Assembly (NCBI GenBank): GCA_900548845.1
Contig: URMI01000014.1
Coordinates: 1 to 10,958 of the forward strand
Source: an uncultured Clostridia bacterium
GTDB lineage: Bacteria; Bacillota; Clostridia; Christensenellales; Borkfalkiaceae
Direction: 5' to 3'
Length of the DNA stretch: 10,958 bases
Made by a program: the position numbers and the translations under genes. Numbering within the stretch: position 1 is the stretch's first letter; each line of letters begins with the position of its first letter. Shown here piece after piece: positions 1 through 5,707 of this stretch. The notes beneath the pieces are model-generated. The model had not been told where the DNA came from, ran no database searches, and was given only the letters and a program-made list of their open reading frames with translations.

Positions 1-2
1 AA

Positions 3-59
3 ATAAAAAAGCCGCCTACGCTCATAGAGATTGCAGACGACGGCGATATGCCTTTTTAA
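3..59 (+). CDS. Possible 3' end of an upstream gene (partial)
   Basis: A frame open from the window edge reads IKKPPTLIEIADDGDMPF and stops at TAA 57-59. Its acidic, ordinary-looking end is more protein-like than the two other forward frames, which read as Arg-rich or stop early. Eighteen codons are too few to name a family. If real, it would be the last part of a gene lying upstream of the window, with the 64-residue ORF 56 bases downstream as a possible partner. The competing frame (position 2 onward) is also open and runs into the next ORF, so the call is weak. Confidence 0.3.
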   Translation: MKKPPTLIEIADDGDMPF

Positions 60-67
60 TTCCGTTC

Positions 68-86
68 GGGTGGGTTCTTGGGTGGG
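68..86 (+). other. Canonical G-quadruplex motif
   Basis: Four runs of three G lie at 68-70, 72-74, 80-82 and 84-86, separated by loops of 1, 5 and 1 bases (GGGTGGGTTCTTGGGTGGG). This satisfies the usual G3+N1-7 rule and has very short outer loops, which favour a stable parallel fold. It sits in an otherwise AT-rich gap just upstream of the ribosome binding site of the 64-residue ORF. On the coding strand it could form in both DNA and mRNA. The motif is certain; folding and any role are inference. Confidence 0.6.
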
Positions 87-115
87 CTTTATCAAATTAT
101 TTAGGGGGAACAAAT

Positions 116-310
116 TTGAAAAATGCAAAGGCTTTACTGCTTGGCATAAGCGTGATTTATTTTAATGACGAAAGCAAAAACATATATGCCGATTTGCCGC
201 CGAATAAAGAACAAGCAAAACGGCTGTCAAAGCGGATCTATAAAGACGCAATGACAGCCGTTTGCACGGAGCAAGCCAGCGGTAAGGCATTAGCCCCGGC
301 TTGCGACTAA
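116..310 (+). CDS. Hypothetical small protein, 64 residues
   Basis: This TTG-started ORF has a good ribosome binding site (AGGGGGAA, 103-110) five bases before the start. The product begins with a short hydrophobic stretch (ALLLGISVIYF, residues 6-16), continues as a charged middle (NKEQAKRLSKRIYKD), and ends in a Cys-containing tail. I do not recognise a family. The frame is also open upstream to position 2, so it could instead be the tail of a longer gene. Against its being a gene, a near-perfect inverted repeat (215-265) lies inside it and the start is not ATG. Base composition is more AT-rich than in the genes downstream, which fits the edge of acquired DNA. No function is proposed. Confidence 0.42.
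   Translation: MKNAKALLLGISVIYFNDESKNIYADLPPNKEQAKRLSKRIYKDAMTAVCTEQASGKALAPACD
215..265. repeat. Inverted repeat (hairpin) inside the small ORF
   Basis: The left arm GCAAAACGGCTGTCA (215-229) pairs with the right arm TGACAGCCGTTTGC (252-265). Twelve core pairs are perfect, and two more form if one A is bulged. The loop is 22 bases. No U-run follows, so it is not an ordinary terminator. The dyad is much longer than chance pairing in coding sequence usually gives. It may be an RNA structure or a protein or recombinase site. Confidence 0.6.
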
Positions 311-380
311 TTGTTTGCCGTATAGCGGATAATCCGAAAGCGGTAAATCGACTTGGCAATAGTATTCAGTTCTATTTATC

Positions 381-389
381 TGATATAAT
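381..389 (+). promoter_or_regulatory. Extended -10 promoter element, possibly for the yjaB-like gene
   Basis: TGATATAAT is a perfect extended -10 box (TGnTATAAT, with TATAAT at 384-389). No good -35 lies at 16-18 bases; TTGGCA at 353-358 is too far, with a 25-base spacer. Initiation near 396 would place the 421-462 hairpin within a leader of about 150 bases before the GNAT gene. The element is seen; its use is inferred. Confidence 0.45.
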
Positions 390-420
390 ACAGTGTGCGT
401 TTTTGCGGCTTTCAGTTCCA

Positions 421-462
421 CCACGAGAAAAGGCACCCTATAAACGGTGCCTTTTCTCGTGG
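421..462. terminator. Perfect 17-bp inverted repeat, likely bidirectional terminator
   Basis: CCACGAGAAAAGGCACC (421-437) is an exact reverse complement of 446-462, with an 8-base loop (CTATAAAC). The inner part, AAAAGGCACC/GGTGCCTTTT, has the usual shape of a short bidirectional terminator with A and U tracts. The outer seven pairs (CCACGAG/CTCGTGG) extend the stem beyond the U-tract, which is unusual for a plain terminator. It marks the change from AT-rich to GC-rich sequence. It may end transcription from the left, or act in the leader of the GNAT gene if the 384-389 promoter is used. Confidence 0.65.
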
Positions 463-547
463 CGGAGGGAGGCGAGCCGCAGCCTCGTCATCGCGGGGCG
501 GGAAGGCGACGGGCGGAACGGCATGCCGCAAGATCATAGGGAAAAAT

Positions 548-988
548 ATGAAAATCGATATCGTGGAAAAACTGACGCCGCATGTGACGGAAGCGCTTGT
601 CCGCCTTTGGGAAGCCTCCGTCAGGGCGACGCATGACCTTCTGACGGAGAGCGAGATCGGACGCATCGGGGCGTATGTTCCCGAGGCGCTGCAAAGCGTC
701 CGTCATCTTGCCGTCGCGAGGGAGGAAGACGGCTCCGCCGCGGCGTTTCTGGGCGTGAAAGGAAGGCGGATCGGGATGCTCTTCGTTGCGCCCGAACAGC
801 GCGGGAAGGGGATCGGGCAGGCTCTCATAGCCTTTGCTGCCGAAAAATTTTCTGCCGACGAAGTGACGGTCAACGAGCAGAATGTGCAGGCGGTCGGCTT
901 CTACAAGAAGATGGGGTTCGTGCCGTACCGCAGAACGCAGACGGACGAGCAGGGCGGGCCTTATCCTCTTTTGTATATGAAACGGTGA
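548..988 (+). CDS. yjaB: GNAT-family N-acetyltransferase, YjaB-like
   Basis: This 146-residue protein is a single GNAT domain that transfers acetyl from acetyl-CoA to an amine. It closely resembles E. coli YjaB as I recall that sequence: LWEASVRATHDLL near residues 20-32, the acetyl-CoA motif A with RGKGIG (residues 85-90), then VNEQN (108-112) followed by GFYKKMGF (117-124), and a C-terminal PYPLLYMKR. Length matches that family. ATG 548 was chosen because AGGGA (538-542) precedes it by five bases and the product then starts at the usual GNAT N-terminus. Longer starts (back to 395) would read through the 421-462 hairpin. The physiological substrate is unknown; YjaB-type enzymes are described as protein-lysine or small-molecule acetyltransferases. 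Confidence 0.9.
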   Translation: MKIDIVEKLTPHVTEALVRLWEASVRATHDLLTESEIGRIGAYVPEALQSVRHLAVAREEDGSAAAFLGVKGRRIGMLFVAPEQRGKGIGQALIAFAAEKFSADEVTVNEQNVQAVGFYKKMGFVPYRRTQTDEQGGPYPLLYMKR

Positions 989-1030
989 AGGGCGGGGGGA
1001 GCCCTTTGAACGAGCAATTCTCCCCAAAAC

Positions 1031-1060
1031 AAAACGCCGCGATATAAGCGGCGTTTTTTT
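1031..1060. terminator. Bidirectional intrinsic terminator between convergent genes
   Basis: AAAACGCCGC (1031-1040) pairs with GCGGCGTTTT (1048-1057) around the 7-base loop GATATAA. A T-run (1054-1060) serves the plus-strand GNAT transcript. TTTTGTTTT on the minus strand (1024-1034) serves the MATE transcript. The MATE stop codon (complement of 1060-1062) touches the T-run, so the minus transcript ends almost directly after the gene. Confidence 0.88.
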
Positions 1061-2424
1061 CATGCGGTTTTTTGCGTGTTTGGCTCGCTCTCCTTCGGGT
1101 GTTTTCTCAAAAAGCATACGAAGAACAGGAGGCAGGAGAGGATGGCGGAAATGAGTTCCGTCACCCAGAAGGCGTGCCACACGCCGACGGCGCCGAAGGG
1201 GAGAGAGAGAAGATAGGCGATGAGCACGATGACGAGATAGCGCAGAAGGGAGATGACGAGCGAGGGCATCCCCATGCCGAGTCCTTCGAAGGTGCCGCTG
1301 ATGACGACGGATAGCGCCGAGACGATGAACCCCGCCGAGATGATGCGAAGGGCGGAAGCGCCCGCCTCGATGGTCGTATCCGTCTCCGAAAACAGCCCCA
1401 TGAGCTGCTGCGGGATAGTAAGACAGAGGATGGTGCCGACCGTCATCACGCCGATGCTCAAAAGCAGGGTCAGGCGGAAGATGGAAAGCACGCGGTCTTT
1501 TCGTCCCGCGCCGAGGTTGTATCCGACGAGGGGGCGGATGCCCTGCACGATGCCGCTCACCGTAAAATAGATGAAGGTCTGCAATTTATAGTAGACGCCG
1601 AGGATGAGCACATACGTCTCCGCAAACGCCGCAAGGATGGCGTTGAGCAGGGTGATCATGAAGGAGGGCAGCGCCATGTTGAGCGAGGCGGGGATGCCCA
1701 CCGCATAGAGCTTGAAGGCGATCTTTTCCTTTGTGGGCTTGCCGAGGCGGATCTTTACGGGGATGTTCGCCCGCCGGAAGACGATGAGATAGGCAAGGAG
1801 GGAGAGGCACTGCCCGATGCCCGTCGCGAGCGCCGCGCCCATGACGCCCATTTCAGGGATGGGACCGAGACCCGAGATGAAGATGGGGTCGAGGATGATG
1901 TTCGCGACGGCGCCCACCGCCATGCAGAACATCGTCGTGACCATCTTGCCCGTCGCCTGCAAAATTTTCTCGAAGGCGAGGCTCAACGTGAGCACGGGCG
2001 AAAAGGCGATGACGACATAGAAGTATTCGAGTCCGTAGGAGACGGTCATTTCGTCCTTCGTGAACATGCGCAGGAAGGGCGCGATGAAGAGGCAGCACAG
2101 CCCCGCGAGCAGCACGCCGTGGACGGCGCTCAAAAGGACGCCGAGTGCGGAGGCGCGGTCGGCCTCGCGGTGGCGCTCCGCTCCCAGATAGAAGGCGACC
2201 GCCGCGTTGATGCCCACGCCGAAGCCGATGCCCACGGCGTTCGCAAGGTTTTGCAGCGGGAAGACGAGGGAGACGGCGGTCATGGCGCTCTCGTTCCATT
2301 GCGCGACGAAGTAACTGTCGACAATGTTGTAGAGCGAGTTGATGAGCATGGAGAGGACGATGGGAAGCGCCATCTTCAGCACGAGGGGCAGGACGGGCTT
2401 TTCTTTCATGAAGGTCTGATCCAT
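1060..2424 (-). CDS. MATE-family multidrug/cation antiporter
   Basis: The 454-residue product is an integral membrane protein with about twelve hydrophobic segments. It exports drugs or metabolites in exchange for Na+ or H+. MATE hallmarks are NSLYNIVDSYFV (residues 29-40), NIILDPIFI (175-183) and the duplicated half-motifs YLGAERHREADR (79-90) and YNLGAGRKDRV (302-312), which mark the two homologous six-helix bundles. Length is normal for the family. ATG at 2424 was chosen because AAAGGAG (minus strand, 2439-2433) sits about eight bases upstream. The frame is open further upstream but that part is Pro/Ala-rich leader sequence. The gene is monocistronic, with its own promoter (2666-2695) and a long leader containing an internal terminator and a direct repeat. 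Substrate specificity cannot be read from the sequence. Confidence 0.93.
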   Translation of the reverse strand: MDQTFMKEKPVLPLVLKMALPIVLSMLINSLYNIVDSYFVAQWNESAMTAVSLVFPLQNLANAVGIGFGVGINAAVAFYLGAERHREADRASALGVLLSAVHGVLLAGLCCLFIAPFLRMFTKDEMTVSYGLEYFYVVIAFSPVLTLSLAFEKILQATGKMVTTMFCMAVGAVANIILDPIFISGLGPIPEMGVMGAALATGIGQCLSLLAYLIVFRRANIPVKIRLGKPTKEKIAFKLYAVGIPASLNMALPSFMITLLNAILAAFAETYVLILGVYYKLQTFIYFTVSGIVQGIRPLVGYNLGAGRKDRVLSIFRLTLLLSIGVMTVGTILCLTIPQQLMGLFSETDTTIEAGASALRIISAGFIVSALSVVISGTFEGLGMGMPSLVISLLRYLVIVLIAYLLSLPFGAVGVWHAFWVTELISAILSCLLFFVCFLRKHPKESEPNTQKTA

Positions 2425-2452
2425 AAGTTGGCTCCTTTGTGTTGGGGTTAAG

Positions 2453-2516
2453 GGCGGCTGCCCGAACGGGCGAGCAGGGGGGATAAAAGGCGGCTGCCCG
2501 AACGGGCGAGCAGGGG
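2453..2516. repeat. 28-bp tandem direct repeat in the MATE leader
   Basis: Positions 2453-2480 and 2489-2516 are identical over 28 bases, with 8 bases between them (period 36). Each copy begins GGCGGCTG and carries the palindrome GCCCGAACGGGC, so each can form a small hairpin in DNA or RNA. They lie 29 bases upstream of the MATE start, in the untranslated leader. Two copies with an 8-base gap do not make a CRISPR array. Confidence 0.85.
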
Positions 2517-2586
2517 AAGAGGCGCGTGGGGGCTTGTAGAGGCGCGCATGGGGCGCTTTATAAGGCGCACGGGCGAATTTTGCCGC

Positions 2587-2618
2587 AAAAAAGCCACACG
2601 GCGGCGGGGCTGTGTGGC
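2587..2618 (-). terminator. Intrinsic terminator in the MATE 5' leader (probable attenuator)
   Basis: On the minus strand GCCACAC (2618-2612) pairs with GTGTGGC (2599-2593) around a GC-rich 12-base loop, directly followed by six Us (2592-2587). It lies between the MATE promoter (-10 at 2666-2671) and the MATE start (2424). No minus-strand gene precedes it for it to terminate. Immediately 5', CGAAAA (2658-2653) can pair with TTTTCG (2624-2619), stacking a second stem on the terminator. Alternatively, TGTGG (2648-2644) can pair with CCACA in the left arm and disrupt it. The hairpin is seen; attenuation is inferred. Confidence 0.72.
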
Positions 2619-2665
2619 GAAAAGATGACTGAGCAGGAAAAATCCACAACGATTTTCGTGCCGTT

Positions 2666-2695
2666 ATCATATCACGGCGGCGGGGCGGCGGTCAA
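2666..2695 (-). promoter_or_regulatory. Sigma-A promoter of the MATE gene
   Basis: On the minus strand TTGACC (2695-2690), an 18-base spacer and TATGAT (2671-2666) form a strong promoter. The -10 is extended by TGA (TGATATGAT). Transcription would start near 2659, giving a leader of about 235 bases. Its -35 is 29 bases from the -35 of the opposing HAD promoter. Confidence 0.8.
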
Positions 2696-2724
2696 GCGAT
2701 TTTGCGGCAGTTTTGCGCGAGCTC

Positions 2725-2753
2725 TTGACAGAAGGGGGCGGATGAGGTATGAT
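2725..2753 (+). promoter_or_regulatory. Sigma-A promoter of the HAD-oxidoreductase operon
   Basis: TTGACA (2725-2730), a 17-base spacer and TATGAT (2748-2753) form a near-consensus promoter. The start would fall near 2760, leaving only about 12 leader bases, which hold a G-rich ribosome binding site (GGGGGAA, 2761-2767) before ATG 2772. Confidence 0.85.
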
Positions 2754-2771
2754 AGAGGGCGGGGGAATACT

Positions 2772-3428
2772 ATGATCGAAAACATCCTCTTCGACCTCGA
2801 CGGGACGCTCACCGAACCCTTCGAAGGCATCACCAATTCCGTCCTCTATGCCCTCCGTAAATGCGGCATCGAGGAGGGGGACAGGGCAAAACTCAAAGCG
2901 TTCATCGGGCCGCCGCTCGTTTCGTCCTTTTCGGAATTATACGGCATGACGCAGGAGGAAGCCCGCCGCGCCGTCTCCTTTTACCGCGAGTACTACGCGG
3001 AGAAGGGCATCTTCGAAAACGCGGTCATTGCGGGCATCCCCGAACTTCTCCGTGCGCTGCAAAACGAGGGGTGCAGCCTCTTTGTGGCGACGTCCAAACC
3101 CGAGCCCTTTGCGGGGCGCATCATCGAGCGCTTTTCCCTTTCCCCGTACATTGCGCGCGTCTTCGGGGCGAGCCTCGACGAAACGCGCATCGAAAAGGGG
3201 GAAGTCATCGCATACGCCTTAAAAGAGGGCGGCATCGCGAAGGAGAGTGCCCTCATGGTGGGGGACCGGAAGCACGACATCCTGGGCGCGAAGGAGAACG
3301 GCATCCGTTCGATGGGCGTGCTGTTCGGCTACGGCAGCCGCGAGGAGCTTATTTTCGCAGGCGCGGATGAGATCGCCGAAACGCCCGAAGAAGTCTTGCG
3401 GATCTATCAAAAAATCAAAAGCGCGTGA
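2772..3428 (+). CDS. HAD-superfamily phosphatase, Gph/PGP-like
   Basis: This 218-residue cytoplasmic hydrolase removes phosphate from a small molecule; phosphoglycolate, nucleotides and sugar phosphates are the usual substrates of relatives. All four HAD motifs are present: DLDGT (nucleophile D8, acid/base D10), the motif II Thr/Ser in VATSKP (residues 105-110), a motif III Lys in RIEKGE (K142), and GDRKHD (D165 and D169 for Mg2+). A helical cap of subclass C1 type fills residues 15-85 and includes FIGPPL (44-49), typical of Gph-like enzymes. ATG 2772 follows a G-rich binding site and gives the standard MIENILFDLDGT start; the frame is open further upstream but that part spans the promoter. 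It is first in an operon with the oxidoreductase 39 bases downstream. The exact substrate is not predictable. Confidence 0.9.
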   Translation: MIENILFDLDGTLTEPFEGITNSVLYALRKCGIEEGDRAKLKAFIGPPLVSSFSELYGMTQEEARRAVSFYREYYAEKGIFENAVIAGIPELLRALQNEGCSLFVATSKPEPFAGRIIERFSLSPYIARVFGASLDETRIEKGEVIAYALKEGGIAKESALMVGDRKHDILGAKENGIRSMGVLFGYGSREELIFAGADEIAETPEEVLRIYQKIKSA

Positions 3429-3437
3429 GCGCGGAGC

Positions 3438-3454
3438 GCGGCAGGGCCTGCCGC
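3438..3454 (+). other. Intercistronic hairpin before the oxidoreductase RBS
   Basis: GCGGCAG (3438-3444) and CTGCCGC (3448-3454) form a 7-bp GC-rich stem with a 3-base loop. It ends one base before the AAAGGAG ribosome binding site (3455-3461) of the next gene. No U-run follows, so it is not a terminator. It could stabilise the 3' segment of a processed message or tune initiation; either role is inference. Confidence 0.5.
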
Positions 3455-3467
3455 AAAGGAGCAAACG

Positions 3468-4409
3468 ATGTTTGGTTGGGCATTTTTGGGCTGCGGCAAT
3501 ATCGCCGAGCAAGTCGCGAATGAGCTCGTTAACGAAGCGGGGCAGAGGATCGTCTCCTGCTGGAACCGCTCGCCCGAGCGCGCGGAAAAGTTTGCCGTCA
3601 AGTACGGCTCGCGGGCTTATCGGACGGCGGAGGAAGCGTTGAAGGCGGAGGGCGTGAACGCCGCCTATATCGCCGTGACGGCGGACAAGCACCTCGACTA
3701 TATCCGCCTGTGCTTGAATGCGGGCGTGCCCGTTCTTTGCGAAAAGCCCTTCACCGTCAACGCGGGGGAGGCGGAGCAAGCCTTCGCGCTCGCGAAAGAA
3801 AAGGGGCTGTATCTTTGCGAAGCCATGTGGACGTGGTTCAACGCGCCCGCACTCACCGTCCGAGCGTGGCTGCCCAAGATCGGCGCCGTGAAAAAGGTGA
3901 CGGCGAAGTACTGCGTGCCCATTTCGGGCAATCCCCGCCTCGTCGACCCCGCCCGCCTCGGCGGTGCGCTCGTCGATATCGGCGTCTATCCCATCCGCTA
4001 TGCTTACGAACTCTTCGGCATGCCGAAAAAGATCGTCTGCGAAGGGAGCGTCGAGGGCGGTGTCGACCACAAGGAGAAGGTGACGCTCTTTTACGACGGT
4101 TTTGAAGCCGTGCTCGGGATCGATATGGACGAATTCAAGGGCGAAGAGTTCGTCATCGAGGGCGAGAGGGGCGCGATCCGCGTGCCGTGGTTCCACGCGG
4201 CGCAGGAAGTCCTCCTCACGGGCGAAGAGGAGGCGCGCTTTGAGGACGGCTCGCCCAAGTACGGCACCGAAATGGCGCGCGCTGCGGAGGAGATCGCAAA
4301 TGGGTGCAAAGAGAGCGCGTTCTGCCCGCCTTCGCACACGGTGGACGTCATGCGCATCCTCGACGAATGCAGGCGGCAGATGGGGCTCGCCTACCCGAGC
4401 GAACGCTGA
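3468..4409 (+). CDS. Gfo/Idh/MocA-family NAD(P)-dependent oxidoreductase
   Basis: The 313-residue protein has the two-domain layout of this family. The Rossmann fold carries GCGNIA (residues 8-13) for the dinucleotide, then CEKPF (91-95) with the conserved catalytic-region Lys. The substrate domain carries GGALVDIGVYPIRYA (165-179). Relatives oxidise or reduce sugars, inositols or dihydrodiols. EAMWTWF (118-124) recalls the EAMWTRF of dihydrodiol/xylose dehydrogenase-like members, with Trp replacing Arg. Start ATG 3468 has AAAGGAG (3455-3461) at six bases. It is probably cotranscribed with the HAD gene, which could supply or use a dephosphorylated sugar, although no substrate is visible. Length is slightly short but complete for this subgroup. 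Confidence 0.9.
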   Translation: MFGWAFLGCGNIAEQVANELVNEAGQRIVSCWNRSPERAEKFAVKYGSRAYRTAEEALKAEGVNAAYIAVTADKHLDYIRLCLNAGVPVLCEKPFTVNAGEAEQAFALAKEKGLYLCEAMWTWFNAPALTVRAWLPKIGAVKKVTAKYCVPISGNPRLVDPARLGGALVDIGVYPIRYAYELFGMPKKIVCEGSVEGGVDHKEKVTLFYDGFEAVLGIDMDEFKGEEFVIEGERGAIRVPWFHAAQEVLLTGEEEARFEDGSPKYGTEMARAAEEIANGCKESAFCPPSHTVDVMRILDECRRQMGLAYPSER

Positions 4410-4421
4410 GCGCGCGGCTTT

Positions 4422-4444
4422 ATGCCGCATTCCGCGCGGCATTT
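4422..4444 (+). terminator. Weak hairpin directly after the oxidoreductase gene
   Basis: ATGCCGC (4422-4428) pairs with GCGGCAT (4436-4442) around a 7-base loop, followed by a few Ts. It lies 12 bases after the stop. It may be a minor first terminator, or a 3' end stabiliser, ahead of the stronger one at 4467-4509. Confidence 0.35.
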
Positions 4445-4466
4445 CGGCGCGAAAAGCCGATATGAT

Positions 4467-4509
4467 ACAGCCGAAGGGGGGGAACAAGCCGCTTTTCGGC
4501 TGTTTTTTT
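4467..4509 (+). terminator. Intrinsic terminator of the HAD-oxidoreductase operon
   Basis: ACAGCCGAA (4467-4475) pairs with TTCGGCTGT (4495-4503) and is followed by a run of seven Ts (4503-4509). The 19-base loop is longer than usual and G-rich. It separates the operon from the SDR gene. Confidence 0.8.
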
Positions 4510-4565
4510 GTTCAGTCACGGTCCAATCATGCCCATGTCACACAAAGTCGTGACGAAATATGGGT

Positions 4566-4593
4566 TTGACCGCGCGCCAAAGAGCGGTATAAA
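4566..4593 (+). promoter_or_regulatory. Sigma-A promoter of the SDR gene
   Basis: TTGACC (4566-4571), a 16-base spacer and TATAAA (4588-4593) form the best pair. A second box, TATAAT at 4594-4599, lies just after but would start transcription inside the ribosome binding site. Initiation near 4600 leaves a leader of about 17 bases that is almost entirely AAGGAGGTGA. Upstream, GTCACG (4514-4519) and a later CGTGAC form a loose dyad of unknown meaning. Confidence 0.65.
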
Positions 4594-4616
4594 TATAATA
4601 GAAGGAGGTGAGCCTC

Positions 4617-5612
4617 TTGAAGACTTATATCATCACCGGTGCCAACGGTTTTTTGGGCAACAACATCATCCGCCTTTTGCAGAAGGAAGCGTGCGACATC
4701 CGCGCCCTCGTGCTGCCCGGGGATCAACTGCATTCCCTGGACGGCCTGCGCTGTACCCTCTATGAAGGGGACGTCACGAAAAAGGAGTCGCTTTCCGAGA
4801 TCTTCACCGTTCCGGGTGATGCGGAAGTCGTCGTCATCCACTGCGCCGCCATCGTCACGGTCAAATCGAAGTTCGATCCCAAAGTGCAGGAAGTCAATGT
4901 GAGCGGTGCGCTCAATATCGCCGAAAAGGCGCTTTCCGTGGGGGCGCGGCTCGTGTATGTTTCGAGCGTGCACGCCATCCCCGAACGCGGGCAGAAGGTC
5001 GTTTCCGAAACCAAGGAATTCGATCCCGCCCTCGTCAAGGGGCAATACGCCAAGACGAAGGCAGAGACGGCGACCGCCCTTTTGAAGATGGTCAAAGAGC
5101 GCGGGCTCGACTGCGTGATCGTGCATCCTTCGGGCATGCTCGGGCCGTACGATTTCGGGCACAGCCACTTAACGCAGCTCGTGCTCGATTTTAGCAACGG
5201 CAAACTCACGGCGTGCGTCAAGGGCGGCTATGATTTTTCCGACGTGCGCGACGTGGCGGCGGGCATTTTGAGCGCCGCAGAGCGCGGCAGGACGGGCGAG
5301 TGCTATATCCTCTCCAACCGCTATGTGGAGATCAAGGAACTGCTCGATACTATCAGCGAGGTGCGCGGCACCAAGAAGATCAAAGTGGTGCTCCCCATGT
5401 GGCTCGCAAAAGTCACAGCGCCCCTTTCGGAAGCCTATTATGCCATCCTGAAATCGCCGCCCCTCTATACGAGGTATTCGCTCTATACCATCTCCCATCA
5501 CGTCGAATTCACCAACGGGAAGGCAAAGAAGGAGCTGGGCTTTTCTAACCGCTCCATCCGCGAGACGGTCGCAGACACCGTCCGCTGGCTGGAAGAACAA
5601 AAGTGCATTTAA
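4617..5612 (+). CDS. NAD(P)-dependent extended SDR (epimerase/dehydratase family)
   Basis: This 331-residue extended short-chain dehydrogenase/reductase acts on nucleotide sugars, flavonoid-like alcohols or related compounds. From TTG 4617 it shows TGANGFLG (residues 7-14, the GxxGxxG nucleotide-binding loop), HCAA (75-78), the catalytic Ser in VYVSS (about 117) and YAKTK (Y144, K148). The C-terminal part, including RSIRETVADTVRWLEE, matches the usual end of dihydroflavonol-reductase/HpnA-like members. The start is TTG because the perfect AAGGAGGTGA (4602-4611) is eight bases before it. The GTG at 4608 is in frame but forms part of that binding site. It is monocistronic between its own promoter and a terminator. 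Substrate is not predictable. Confidence 0.9.
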   Translation: MKTYIITGANGFLGNNIIRLLQKEACDIRALVLPGDQLHSLDGLRCTLYEGDVTKKESLSEIFTVPGDAEVVVIHCAAIVTVKSKFDPKVQEVNVSGALNIAEKALSVGARLVYVSSVHAIPERGQKVVSETKEFDPALVKGQYAKTKAETATALLKMVKERGLDCVIVHPSGMLGPYDFGHSHLTQLVLDFSNGKLTACVKGGYDFSDVRDVAAGILSAAERGRTGECYILSNRYVEIKELLDTISEVRGTKKIKVVLPMWLAKVTAPLSEAYYAILKSPPLYTRYSLYTISHHVEFTNGKAKKELGFSNRSIRETVADTVRWLEEQKCI

Positions 5613-5634
5613 GGCGCGGTCGCTGCCGCAATAA

Positions 5635-5662
5635 AAAACGGAGCTTTTCGGCTCCGTTTTTT
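5635..5662. terminator. Bidirectional terminator between SDR and M18 genes
   Basis: AAAACGGAGC (5635-5644) pairs with GCTCCGTTTT (5651-5660) around TTTTCG, with T-runs on both strands (5657-5662 on plus, 5638-5633 on minus). It lies 22 bases after the SDR stop and 46 bases beyond the M18 stop, which suits convergent genes. Confidence 0.88.
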
Positions 5663-5707
5663 GCTGTTATGGATCATGGGTGAGAATGCACCCCAAGGGC
5701 GGAAAGA

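Larger units (their letters stand above)
2425..2771. other. Regulatory gap between MATE and HAD genes
   Basis: No gene is seen in these 347 bases. They hold the divergent promoters, the MATE leader terminator and the 28-bp direct repeat described separately. A minus-strand GTG-started frame (2648 down to about 2571, 24-25 codons) spans the leader terminator and could be a leader peptide. It has no ribosome binding site, so it is not called as a gene. Confidence 0.7.

Noticed and set aside
301..636. 111-codon plus-strand frame before the GNAT gene
   Set aside because: It reads through the 421-462 hairpin and into the GNAT gene in another frame, with no motif and no good binding site.
2453..2516. 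Possible CRISPR array
   Set aside because: There are only two repeats with an 8-base gap, and no spacers or cas genes. It is a direct repeat in a leader.
2571..2648. Leader peptide in the MATE 5' region
   Set aside because: A GTG-started frame of about 24 codons spans the attenuator, but it lacks a ribosome binding site and has no run of regulatory codons.
3219..4487. 422-codon open frame on the minus strand
   Set aside because: Antisense shadow of the Gfo/Idh/MocA gene; His/Arg/Asp-rich low-complexity product and no ribosome binding site. It would also run through the operon terminator.
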